Below, piece after piece: positions 1-11,400 of a stretch of 12,526 nt of DNA. Every line of letters starts with the position of its first letter. The stretch's first letter is position 1. Location: contig JAOXYC010186245.1 of the NCBI GenBank assembly GCA_028565715.1, positions 1 through 12,526 of the forward strand, read 5' to 3'. The notes below the pieces were generated by a model. The model was given only the letters and a program-made list of their open reading frames with translations. It did no database searches and was not told where the DNA came from. Origin of the DNA: Phoronis pallida (taxonomy: Eukaryota; Phoronida; Phoronidae). The position numbers and the translations under genes were made by a program.

Positions 1-572
1 GACTCATACACAACATTTCTAGTTGATTTGAATTTTGACCCCAGATCCTCACCAACGAGGAGACAGTATCTTTAAAGTAAAAAATCACCAATAGTTTAAA
101 AAGGGATATTATTTATGAGTATTGGTTTGTTTGACTGTTGCCATTTACATAACATTTAGATTTTTTTGTTGAAAATTGATTTTCATTGATATTTAAGACT
201 ACGAACTTCATTAGTACATGATATACTTTAAGAAGATTTAGCTGTGTCTTAACAAGTCACAAACTAAGCCCTTAGCCACACAAAAAACAGACTTAAAACT
301 TACTTACAGATTTATTTCTACTTACGTTGATTGTTCCACAATCCTATTTGAACTGCTCTATAATTCAATCATAATACGAAGCAGTTCCCGGTCTCTCCCT
401 TGGCATTCACAAATAAAACTGACAACTATCCTTGGATTCGCTCATGTGGTAGAAATGCAAATTGTCATTGATAATGACTGACTACTGGAGAACGACGACG
501 AGTAATGATTCATCACTCAGGGAAATGAAATTGAGTCGGAAGAATTCTCAGTAATTGATGTAGATGGGCTCG

Positions 573-656
573 TTAAATCCAGTGTTTGGAGGAATTCGTT
601 CTCTCGCCATGCCTCGTAAGATAGATAACTGTTCTTGCACGTGTGACCGCTGCCAT
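573..656 (-). other. Short frame with histidine-phosphatase-like RHGE motif
   Basis: A 27-codon frame from ATG to TAA on the minus strand. Its start has a good animal context (A at -3, G at +4). It reads TVIYLTRHGERTN from residue 9: a hydrophobic strand followed by R15-H16-G17-E18. In the histidine phosphatase (phosphoglycerate mutase-like) superfamily the N-terminal strand is followed by the catalytic RHG, and UBASH3-type members read RHGER. The frame stops 10 residues later, with no clear donor before the stop and no second catalytic block found in 1-572. It may be a relic, a first exon with an unusual continuation, or chance. Confidence 0.22.
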
Positions 657-2519
657 GTTGTTCGGTTGTATTCAAAGGTAGGATAGGATTTCAGGATTTG
701 ACATGTTATTGGATTATCAGTTGAGTTCACCTTTCTAGGATGGTCAGGGAAAATGTGCACCGCCATATTTGTGGTGCTAAGATTTAGATTTATCTATTAA
801 TTTTTGTCTCTAGAATATTTTGTTCTTTGGAAATATAGTTTCTGGACTCTAAGTATTCCTATAGTTCTAAATCAAACACTGATGAATGTAAAATGCGGCC
901 CAGAGTATCAGTAATTGGAACACCTAGTGTTGGTAGCAACCAAACAATATTCACTGGCAATTTGATTAAGTTTTAACTACCAAGAAAGATTCAATGCATA
1001 GTATAGTTGAGATAGAACAAAATCACAATAGTGCCTTCTTTACAGAATTTTCCTTACATATACATGGCAAAAACTATATTAGCTACTTTAAATGTTTTAG
1101 TCTGCTAGGGAGGTAGATTCTTCAGGCATGACGAACATCAAGTGCTATTTAACCTTGAAAAAATAGCAACTGATAACAAAGTTGGTTTTCTCATGACATC
1201 TTGAGTGCATTTTCTGATACAATGTAATTTAAACATGTGTGATATTGGAATTCTCAGTATCTTGTATATCAAGGTTAACAAAATGTCAAATACCATTCAT
1301 CCTAAAAAGGAGTTTTTGTCAATGAACTACGCCCTTTTACAATTTCTGTTTCAAGGTTTTTCACTTGCTCAAGGTACTTCATGTCGATGTATTAAAAAAA
1401 AGTGCTCCATTTCTCTCTGAATTCATCAGGGGTTTGTAAAACCAGTTCATGACGATATTGATTGATTTAGTTACATATGTTGTGACACTGTAAGTGTAGT
1501 TTGCAATTGAAACTGCAAAGAAAATAGCTTATTTTAACATATCTGAAAGCTATTAAATTTCAATTAACTTGGTTCAATTTCAATGCTATCATTTATCGCA
1601 TGTTTTCCTAGTGTTTTTTAAAAACCTTTTTGGAAAAAATAAAACATTAAGGGTGTGATTTTTTTGGAGAATTTGGTGCCTGGTGAAAATTGTGTTTTTC
1701 GTCATTTAACGAAAACCATGTGGCTGTGTTAAGCTTTACAGCCAGATTTGTTGTTGAATATTCAGTGACACAGGTTCTCTAGCCAGTCTGTCACATTTTC
1801 AGGTATCAGGAACTGTGTAGATTATCATACGAAATATGGAGAAGGAAATGATTATGGTAAAGAGCTGCCTAGGTTTAGTCAATAATCTGAACATCAGTCC
1901 AATCAAATCAATAATTTCAGTCCATCAATGCATGCGACTGTTTGCTCTACCCCTTAGTATAGGTTATTCGATAGCACCTACTCAATTAGCGATTTGTTAA
2001 CAAATCAGGAAAAAATTCAAGAAAAAATGTGTCGCTCAAGGAAACGTCACCATAGAAACTGGGAAACTGTGGCGTGCAAATAATCTTAACCACAGTGACA
2101 CAGTGTGACACCTCACGATCATTGATTCTTTTTTTTTTGTTTCCAAGTTTTAAATATTTTTCATGCAAGTTGGTGAGGTTTTGCCGGTTTTTTACTCATG
2201 AATGCCTTTCCAATACATCCTAAGCAGTGAACCGCCTTCTTGTTTGTACCAGATCATAACAGTTTGACTGCCATCTAGCAACATTTGTTATTGCAATCAA
2301 AACTCTTTGTTTATTTAGAATCATGGGAGGAAATGTTATTATCGTTATAAAATGATCTTTTGAGGTATTTCATGTAAATGTTGAGATTATGCTTTAGCAT
2401 TCAGGAAGTAGAAATGTTTATAAATTATCTGTCTAACAAGTCTACTATGAAATCATTCTCATGAGCATTGAGTCATCCACCTCACAAGCCACCCATTACT
2501 AGTGGTTTATCATTCATGC

Positions 2520-3330
2520 AAACCACTTTCAAATGCTCTCGGGGGCCCTTGATGGCCTGATTTTGGGGCCGTTCAAAGTTGTTCTAAAATCACATGAAAT
2601 TTCCCCTCAAATTGAATCAAAATTCCCCCAAAGAGTGAAAAATTTTACCTATTCCCCAATGCACAAGGCGCAGTCGAGCATTAAAAAATGCAAAGACCCT
2701 GCGATTTCTTGCCCTCCCGACAATGTTCTCACATATATGTGAACCGGTAATAGCACCATTACTTAGGCAACACGCGATAAAAGGGAATTCTCCCACCCCA
2801 TAATGCATCACATCGCCAACCAATGGTGAATAAGACGAGATCGTGGTTTTTGACTTGACCAAAAATAAAGTTATTTTGACAGACTGGGAAACTTATTGGA
2901 AGACAACACGGCCGCTTTATCAACTTGTATGGTTTGTAGTAGGTCGCGCAAACTTGTTTTGGGTGGAGGGATGTTCAAATAATGGTGAATTTTCCATATG
3001 GGAACGTCTAAATTTCAGGATACATAATGAGGTCATCAAAATCGTAAAAATCATGTTTGGACTACAAGTGTGCCCCCTGGAGGCATTTTGTAGACATTCA
3101 TTGTTTGAAAAACAATGCTGTGGGCGCATATCAATTGCGTAGCTCTTGTTTGGTCATGAATAAGGCTGATGCATCTTTAAGCTTTTTATTAAACCGTTAT
3201 GGAAAAAATGGGGAAACCATTGCAGAAAGAGGTTATACCCTCAGGGCATTACAAGTTCTGTGGAGATTACCTGTAATTGAATTGATTTTTTTAACTGTCG
3301 TTTCATTGAGGCGGTGACCGCATCATGATT
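2520..3330. other. GC-richer block inside the upstream AT-rich region
   Basis: This block is visibly richer in G and C than its flanks, with runs such as cgggggccc and ttttggggcc near its left edge and a gcggtgaccgc palindrome at 3311-3321 near its right. Several overlapping open frames of 69-99 codons occur on both strands (for example 2843-3142 and 3057-3317 on +, 2617-2862 on -). None shows a domain I recognise. It may be a decayed transposable element or a regulatory block. The edges are approximate. Confidence 0.35.
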
Positions 3331-3657
3331 ATTCAAAACCCTGACATACTGTCATGTATCCATGGTAACAGTTTAGTCTTGTGTGCATGTTTAGTAAATT
3401 TGATCAATCAAAAGGTCTAGCTATTTGTTTTGTATGACATTAATTGATCTGAGCGATTGTGTTTCTTTTTATAAATATGATTGTATAGGCTAAATGATTG
3501 TATTTTATTTGAAAATCTTGGCCTCTGTGAATTTATTTGGAGATTGTTTCAAGGCTTATTGCCATAAAATACTTAAAATGTTGTCTTTGAAAAGCCCCCA
3601 AAACATATGATTTAAAAGTTACAAGTCGAATAATGCGGTTCCTCGTATAACGTCCGT

Positions 3658-3689
3658 TATTCAGTCAATTGTAACACATTGACTGAATA
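3658..3689. repeat. Perfect 11-bp inverted repeat, 10-base loop
   Basis: Arm tattcagtcaa (3658-3668) is complementary to 3679-3689 (ttgactgaata). It lies at the edge of a segment open on the minus strand for 92 codons (3661-3939) with no recognisable domain. It could be a transposon relic or chance. Confidence 0.45.
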
Positions 3690-3893
3690 TCGCCAATAAA
3701 CAAGGGACCACATTTAAAACTGCTGATGACCCAGTTTTTTTAAAGCAAGGACAACAAATTTCTAAGAATGGAATATCTTCTGTATTGTTGGAACTAATGT
3801 TTATATTCATGACTGATAATGCATTGGGATTGCGCAAGCCTGTGATTATAGTCTCTCCCACAGCCCATCTGAAACGATGGTGTGTTCTCCCTA

Positions 3894-3913
3894 CGCGATA
3901 ATCGAGTATCGCG
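3894..3913. repeat. 7-bp CG-rich inverted repeat
   Basis: cgcgata (3894-3900) pairs with tatcgcg (3907-3913) around a 6-base loop. The CpG content is unusual for this AT-rich stretch. No function is assigned. Confidence 0.35.
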
Positions 3914-4130
3914 TTGATAACGTCACTCCGCTTAAACACAGTCTCCTAGACTCCTACTCTCAGTAAAAAATCGGAAGACCCCCTGCAAATGATACAGTCC
4001 CTCGACCTGAGTCGAAGGGGCTGGAGTTCAGCATTCTCATCCTAGACCTAAGATGGATATACACTGGATATCTCTCTCTGGATAGTACACTGTAGTTTAG
4101 TTGTCTCAGTTAATTCACTCACACTATTCC

Positions 4131-4181
4131 TTCATGATAACGTTTTTAAGTTACACTGGTGCTACACCAGTGTTTCATGAT
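4131..4181. repeat. 9-bp hairpin between 8-bp direct repeats
   Basis: acactggtg (4153-4161) pairs with caccagtgt (4165-4173) around cta. The octamer ttcatgat occurs directly repeated at 4131-4138 and 4174-4181, on both sides of a 35-base segment containing the hairpin. The direct repeats could be a target-site duplication around a tiny insertion, or chance. Confidence 0.4.
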
Positions 4182-4419
4182 TTAAAAAAGCACCTTTTTA
4201 TTGCAACACCAGACTGCTGGCATTAGCAAGTCTGCCGATTCATATCATCTGTTCATTTGTTTTAAGCTGTCTGCTTGACAGTGATCAGCTGTATGATTTG
4301 ATTGTTTTATCATACTAATTGGTGACTTGTACTAAGTAAGCATTTGTCAATGAAACTCATAATTGCTAGAATTAACAGCATCGCAAAAATCTTTCAGTAT
4401 TATTGCCTAATAAAATGTG

Positions 4420-4599
4420 TAGGCCCTACTTTGTTTGACAACTGTCTGACCATTAATGAATTTTACAGTGTTGGGGGAGTAAATTAAACCTTTTATTGGA
4501 TGAGATTTTTAAAAATAATAAATTTGGCGACTTCTATGATTTTTCAAAATCCAATCAAATAAAAGGTTGTTTTAGTCTCCATGAATTTGATAGGGCCTA
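4420..4599. mobile_element. Putative 180-bp TA-flanked MITE-like element
   Basis: The ends are taggcccta (4420-4428) and its exact complement tagggccta (4591-4599). The outer TA on each side would suit the TA target duplication of Tc1/mariner-type elements. Inside, ggag (4476-4479) faces ctcc (4577-4580), aaccttttatt (4487-4497) faces its complement at 4558-4568, and nearby attgg/ccaat and T-rich/A-rich words also oppose each other. No coding capacity. Non-autonomous status and family are inferred. Confidence 0.45.
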
Positions 4600-5358
4600 A
4601 TCGTTTTATATATATCACATCACTAAACAATTTATTAGAAAAACTTGGAAATTCTGAGTAAATCCTATACGCTCTGTTTTAAAAAAAAAGGGCGAGACAT
4701 TGCTTCGAGCTGAGGATGCCACACGCAACCAGATGATACTAATAGTTCTCAGAATATGAATTAGTTGAATATCAAATCCAAAAAGACATTAAATACAAGG
4801 GTAGTTGTGTGATAAAATGATGTTCAAATTTTTCTTCTTATTGTTTTGAAGCTACCAATAGGAATGAGCCACGTATTGCTTTTAAATAATTCATGATTGT
4901 AAGCCATATGGTTATTAAAAAGGATTAAAATTCATTTGATCCGTCATGCATTGATGAAGTCTTGAGCATTATATATCCTGTGATAACTAGCGAACTGCAC
5001 CTATCCGATCTTGAATATTGAATCTTAACTGAACTGTATATCTAATAACCTTCTGAGTTATTTATGATAGCTTTCTCAGAGAGGTTATAAACTTTATCTT
5101 ATTTCATGATGGTCTTATAAATTTCAGTTGTGTATGCCAGTGATGACAATATACATAAATTTGATTTTGACTTTATCTTCTATTTCTTTTCAGTAAACAA
5201 ATGTAATTTAAAACAAGAGTATTTTTCATTAGAAACTACGAAAGTGCAATTTAAACTATTTTAAATAATGATGTACATTTACACTGATGAATCTAAAAAA
5301 TTTCATGAAATAGCACATTGACATTTTAATGATAATTTTGATTGTTTGTTTTTTTCAG

Positions 5359-5463
5359 CTGGTTGGTGGTGAATTTGACTTGGAGACAAACTTTGTTATT
5401 CACGAGCCTGACAATGTTATCTATATGTTGGAACTACTGGACAACTGTCATACTACATTGCAG
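5359..5463 (+). CDS. NBEA: Neurobeachin-like exon 1 (window numbering)
   Basis: This exon has 35 codons in phase 0 at both ends. It follows a T-rich tract ending in ttttcag and precedes a gtatac donor, a fairly weak match to consensus. It begins [12 protein letters not shown], the most conserved N-terminal block of NBEA and LRBA, and continues into an [11 protein letters not shown] helix. The residues normally found just before this block, with the start methionine, belong to an upstream exon that I could not find. Its length is divisible by three, so skipping it would keep frame. Confidence 0.92.
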
Positions 5464-8400
5464 GTATACTTTGAAAGTGTTAAATATTTTGATTATTAAT
5501 TGACAATTTCGAAAATCAAAATCAAAATGTATCACTGTTTCTTGACAATTTGAAGTGATGTTTAATTGCATTTGCTCAAGGTAACACTGCAGGCAATCTT
5601 TCAGAATTTTCTGTGAATATTTAGATTATAATCATAAATTCAAAATCTTTCACATTGTCTGCTACTTTTAACTCAAAACAACATAAGAGGTTGACAAAAC
5701 GTCTTTTCATGCTTCAGTAATTTTGTTCTTTTCAGACTGCCTTTAATTTTGATGATTTAAAAGCTTGCAAACTGTAATCTCATATAGGTTTTTGAGCTTT
5801 AGCAGATTTATGTTTCAGGCTGTTTATTTTTGTCTTACGCTGTTTCTGCATTCTTTGAAAAATTGACATTTGAATATAATTTGAATCATGCTGGTTCGGC
5901 TGTTGATGAAATATTTGCTTAAAGATTTGAGCTATTTTGTATGACTGACCTCAAAACATGATTTTGGCTGCAATTAGCCACAGAAAATTAGCGCATTAAA
6001 CTAGTCTTACTAGACTAAAAAGGCTCCAGGGATTAATTAGGGAATGGTTATTGTCAAGCAATGTTCGGTCTTTGATTAAATGCATGTAACTTCATTATTT
6101 TAATTCTTTAAGTGATGTAATTGACATTAATTACATTTATGGTTTCAAAAACACAAAGGATTTGTATAATTTTTGCTAGGAAAAAAATTATCTGCCATTT
6201 TAGGATATATCAAAAGATTTGTAACCTTCAATGATCATAATAAAAAAATTATGAATGATTTTTAAATTTTAAAAAATTTCAACATTATTGTCCTCACAGC
6301 ATGTTTGAATGAATTGCAGTACTTACCATAATCCCCTCGATAAGTGCCCATACCTATCTCCAACACAAAAAGTACTGGGTGGTTATTAGGAAGAATATGA
6401 TGCTAAATATACAAATACCTTTTGACTTGTTTTCAATATCATTTCTTCTAGGCTGAAATATGGAGTCTGTTCACGGCGATCCTGCGTAAAAGTCGACGTA
6501 ATCTTCAAGCATGTACAGAGGTGGGACTCATCGAGAAGGTTCTACAAAAACTACCAACATCTGAACAAATGGTGGCAGGTTGGTCAGGGAGATTACAAAT
6601 ACCTTTTTTTAGACAAAAGTCCAACTAATGAAAATAAGTTTAAAACATTCCAAATAGTCCATCGGTGTTGAGTTAACTAGCCATAGGTGTTTGCCATTTC
6701 CATTTGTGCATAAGGTAAAAACTGCTATATGAACAGCCACATGTGACCCTGGAATGTGATTAAAAACAAGTGTCTGTTCAGGGAATCTTGGTAAGCAATT
6801 TGACGACACAATGTCCAACCCCCCGGGTGTCCAACGCCTCATTCCTCGGCTTTCGAGGACTATCAGCTGGTTATAGATCCCATGCTTGAGTGAGCGATCG
6901 CTACACAACAGTATCATTCCAAATATTAATGAACAGTTATGAATTTTCATCCATTGAAATTGTTGCACTATTACTCATATCAGTGTTGTTTTTGTTATAA
7001 ATAAAAAACAATCTTTGGTTTCAGACTTGCTCATTGATATGCTTGGAGTGTTGGCCAGCTATAGTATCACAGTCAAAGAACTCAAACTGTTGTTTAGTTT
7101 GTTGAAAGCTCATAATGGTCGTTGGGTGAGTGTATTACATGTTTTGTCGTAACTGATGCATCCTTAATTAAATTGCGTGGATATTTATTTGTCATTTGAA
7201 CATTCAGTGGCTTTAAAGAAAGAAAAATTTAAAAAGCTTGAGTCTGATATTTTTCTCACATCGTTTTTATTTGTTGCTGTAGACTTTAGCTGATTTAATG
7301 TTGTGATAAAAATTGTTTCAGCATTTGATTTTATTTTTCTTCTGAAGCACCTTTAACTTGCTTCAAGACTGAATAATTTTTGCACATGCTTTCTTCTATC
7401 AACTGATAGTGCACTAAACTGAGTCATTTGTATATGGTGTAACTATTTCTCTATTGAAAGACGGTTGCTGCAAGTACAATAAGCTTTCTAAAATACCCTT
7501 TGGCTTAACTAACCACATAACATTTTGCACAGACTGAGTTTCCTGAAAGTGAGGTAGGAAAGTTGAGGTTTGGGGTGGCAGTGACCAATCATGTTAAAGC
7601 TTACAAATTCATTATTCATGCCTGGTTCTCAATGAAAAGTAGAAAAATGTTATAAGAATCTTTTGCGAAAAAATATTGCTGAAAGTCTGAGCATTCTCTC
7701 AACTTTGTCATTATAGGAAATAATTACAGTTGTCTTTCCTTTTCTTTTACAATGATTCCCTTGGCATCCTTGTTATTAAAAAGTGACTTCTTCATTGAGA
7801 ACAGGGTTGACTTGGTTTTATGTTTTAAAATTTAGTTATGAAAACTTTTCATGGATATCAACCATTTCTAAATTATGTAAATTAACTGTAAAAAAAACAA
7901 ATTTTGAAAGATTTTTTTATGGTGATAGCTATTTCTTGCATGTTGTTAAATACATTTTTTCGACCCAATTTTTTTTTCTTTTTGAAAATTGGTGTTGGTT
8001 GATAGTTTGACCAGTAGATTGAGCTAGATGGTTTTGGGTTTTGGCTTGAATTATTGCATAAGGTGCTGTTTTTGAATAGAATAACATTGGAATTGTTTTA
8101 ATTTTCAGTTTTCATATCATCATTTTAGACAACGCTGCTTATTTATCAATTTTTGAACAATTATTCAAACATCAAATAATTCCAATTGGACATTGAGAAA
8201 TAAATTTCCAATTGCATAGAAATTAAACATGTTTTTCTTGACTTGTATTTCAGAGAAGGAATGCCGTCTTGTTACTAACAGTGCTGAAAATAATGCCAGA
8301 GAGACATGGACCTGATGAATTCTTCAGCTTTCCTGGGAAGAAAGGATCTGTGAGTATTTCAGATGATGGTTTTTTCAAGTATAATTTGCATCTTATGGAG

Positions 8401-11400
8401 TACAGAGTCTAACATAAGTTTGCATTCAGTTTGTCCACAGTGAAAGTGACAGTAGAAACGTAGTCAGTAATCTTGTCTCTTAGAGGAAGGGTGGAAACAT
8501 TACAAATTGTCAAACTATCTGTCATAAATAATTATGAATCTGTGATTCATAATTATTTATAATCAAGTTTCACAACGGTTGATAGTCTCTATATTGAAAC
8601 TATCAATCTCGTTACTAACTTACGTTGTTATTTTTTTACTCATCTAAACCAAGACAATCTCTTTCATTACATTGATGTTTTTTCCAGGCAATATCACTGC
8701 CCCCTATCAAACAGTTTCCCTACCAGTACGGTTGGACGTTCTCAACGTGGTTCAGACTAGACCCTGTTACTGGAGTTGGTATTGAGAATGAGAAACCATA
8801 CATTTATTGGTAAGTAAATGAAATTTTATCAAACTTCCTAAGTTCTTTTAAGGCTGCTCAGTGTTTCAACTTCATAAAGCAAGGTCTTGCTTTACGAAAT
8901 TAAGACACTGAGCAGCTTTAGCTAAACATGCATTTTAATTAAAGACCAAAGCTTTTGAAGAGAATTGGCATTAAGGAAAGCAGTTGAAATGTTGCAGTAA
9001 AAGTCAGAAACTCTCCATAATTCTTTTCATTACCAGATTTACCAGCTTTGTTGGTATTACACTGATTGTCTACAAGTATTAGAGAATTATTGTAAAACAT
9101 GTTCAAATTAAATATGGAATTTCTCTTTTCATTTTCCTAATTATTTGCCATTTTCTTTGTAGCTTCCGGTCCAGTAAAGGTATAGGCTACTCAGCTCACT
9201 TCATGGGGAATGTTCTAGTACTGACTTATAACAAAGTAAAGGACAAGGGATTTAACATGTGTGTCAACTTTGAATTCCAACCTAGGAAGGTGAGTTCATA
9301 CAAATATTTTGATTTAAATGGAACTTTCCCTTGATGCTAAGTAAGTTTTGTGTAACATTAATTTGATGAAATCAAAGAAACAGAACAGTTTTGGAACAGG
9401 TCTTACTGTGGAACATGGATATAATTTTGGCCTTGTCAATTATTTCTTTGATCAAGGTCTTTTTGGGGTAAAATATTCCCACATTTGATGACTTAACGAA
9501 AATATGGAGATACCAAGATCTATTATAATTAATGGTAGTCAAATTGATAACCTGATCCCTTTGTTTTGGACACATTATTTCTGCCAACATTTCTTTTGTC
9601 AGTGATTTTACAGTTTTGGTGAATATAAGAATAATTATGAATAGTGAAGTATTTGTACTGTTACTAAGTCTTTGTATGGTGTGTAAAGTTGATTAAATTT
9701 ATTCAATTAATTTCCAGTGGTATCACATAGCTCTAGTACATGTTTATAACAGATGGAGTAAAAGTGAAATACGATGTTATGTTGACGGAAATCTGGTATC
9801 TTTTCAAGATGGCCCATGGTTGGCGTGGACAACTGATGTATGTATGAGATAAATTTAAAAAGACAGAAATATTCAGAACTGAACTGAGATGAGATAGTTT
9901 TAACAAAAATTGAGTTACTATATTCAAGTTTAAAGGCATCATTGTGCATTCATTTAGAAAATTGAATTGAGAATAAGACCTAAAATAGGTACAGACCAAA
10001 ATGTGCTTTGACAGTGGAAGCCACAATAGTTCAGACTGATATTAGAGATATCCAATGGCACAGAATGTTAAGAATGTTTGCTTCATTTCTCACTAAAATC
10101 ATGTTTTAAAAAATAACAAAAGTTGTCCATTAAACATGTCATTCACGATTCATTTGCAAACGCTGGAAAAAACTGGTTTGTCATAATTTTTATTTTAACC
10201 TTTTCCATTGTAGCCATTTGACAAATGCTTCATTGGTTCAAGTCCAGACTTGTCTGCAGACAGCGCCTTCTGTGGTCAAATCTCTACAGTCTATCTGTTC
10301 AGTGAAGCATTACAGCCACATACAGTGTACGCCATGTGGAAACTAGGACCTGCGTATAAGGTGAGTCATCTAACTTGTTGCTTGTGAAACCAGTCTTTCT
10401 TTCAGTCTGCAGTGTTTTATTCACTCATTGTTTTTCTATCAAAGAAGCCAGACTCAAAGATTTGAGAAGGTAAAAGCCCAAATCTGATAAAGAGTTTGCA
10501 AGTGAATACTTTGTGGAAATCATCAATGGGTATGAAGTCGAAGACAGGATTTCGGCACATATGAACAAGAGCCGATTATTAAAAATGAAAAAACCTGGAC
10601 CTAATAACGGGAACTACGTGGGTCCTTGGCTCCTGTTCTCTTGCCAGAGGTCCTGTGTAAGGATCTCGTTTTTGACTCTGGGTCCCTGTTCAGGTGAAGG
10701 GCCACTTCTATTCCTGTCACGATGTCAACATTAAACAAGTGAGGGTAGTTGTGAAGTTTCAAGATGATCTTGAGGTTATTTTTAACATTCTGTTTTTTAG
10801 AGTCAATACAGATTTGAAAATGAAAGCAGTAGTGTACTCAGTGATCAACAACGAAAGGTAACCAGATTTATTGTTAGAACACACCTTTTCATGTTTTTCC
10901 AAAAGTCAACTTATCCTACAAAATATTAGTACAATGTCATTCACTTTCAAAAAGACTCATCCAATGTCTTAGTTGAAACAAGCTGTTTTACACAGAAAGT
11001 ATTAGTGCCTGGATAGTTCAGTTGGTAGAACTGGCAAACGGAAAACTGGGTTGGATTCTCGGTCGAAGAATTCCATATTATTCTGCGGTTTCAAATTTTA
11101 GTTACCAGTGATCAAAGTCCCTACGATATTATAATTAAATCATTTGTTATTTAACTAATCAATTTCTTTATTAATTTTTCTCGTTCCAGCTTGTTTATGA
11201 TGGAAAGCTAACTAACTCCATTGTTGCTATGTATAACCCTGTAAGCTGTGACAGCCAGCTCATATTAGAATCATCACCCAAGGGAAACTTGACGATTTTC
11301 GTACACACACCCCATGCACTCATGCTAGAGGTTTGTCATTTGATAGTGTGTACCCCCTGACTAGAAGATATAAAAAAATTTGTAAAATGTATTCAAAACC

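Larger units (their letters stand above)
1..5358 (+). other. Probable 5' intron or upstream flank, no recognised exon
   Basis: The first recognised exon begins in mid-protein, in phase 0, so a coding exon must precede it. I looked on the + strand for the family's conserved segment just upstream (MKFxVLIGLIxxGEVSN-like, ending at a donor) and did not find it. The stretch is most simply the tail of a long 5' intron. It is mostly AT-rich. Items noted inside are a minus-strand RHGE reading frame (573-656), a GC-richer block (about 2520-3330), palindromes at 3658-3689, 3894-3913 and 4131-4181, and an inverted-repeat element at 4420-4599. Other open frames of 60-99 codons here show no domain. Confidence 0.65.

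Noticed and set aside
2617-3317. Overlapping 69-99-codon open frames on both strands
   Set aside because: Several frames are open at once, none shows a known domain or convincing splice sites. They are kept only as part of the GC-richer block.
3661-3939. 92-codon minus-strand open frame
   Set aside because: No domain recognised, no supporting splice sites, and it overlaps small palindromes.
4680-4760. Second copy of the possible SINE tail at 12271-12335
   Set aside because: Only a 10-mer (acacgcaacc) is shared in the same orientation, and the neighbouring 11-mer atgatactaat occurs inverted between the two places. That is too little to claim a family.
5100-5220. Extra exon after a tttcag acceptor before exon 1
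   Set aside because: The following frame has no match to the family, and no donor gives a sensible join to LVGGEFDLE.
6609-6968. 119-codon minus-strand open frame in intron 2
   Set aside because: The translation has no recognisable domain and no good start context. It is explained by an inserted GC-richer sequence.
7783-8010. 75-codon + strand open frame in intron 3
   Set aside because: Low-complexity Phe- and Ser-rich translation from T-rich intron sequence.
8849-8920. Intronic microRNA precursor
   Set aside because: The long arms close on a loop of only 2-4 bases, and the pattern fits a decayed palindromic element better. Small-RNA data would be needed to reopen it.
11007-11074. Functional tRNA gene
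   Set aside because: There is no complementary 3' acceptor strand and no clean anticodon arm, so it is reported as a tRNA-derived relic.
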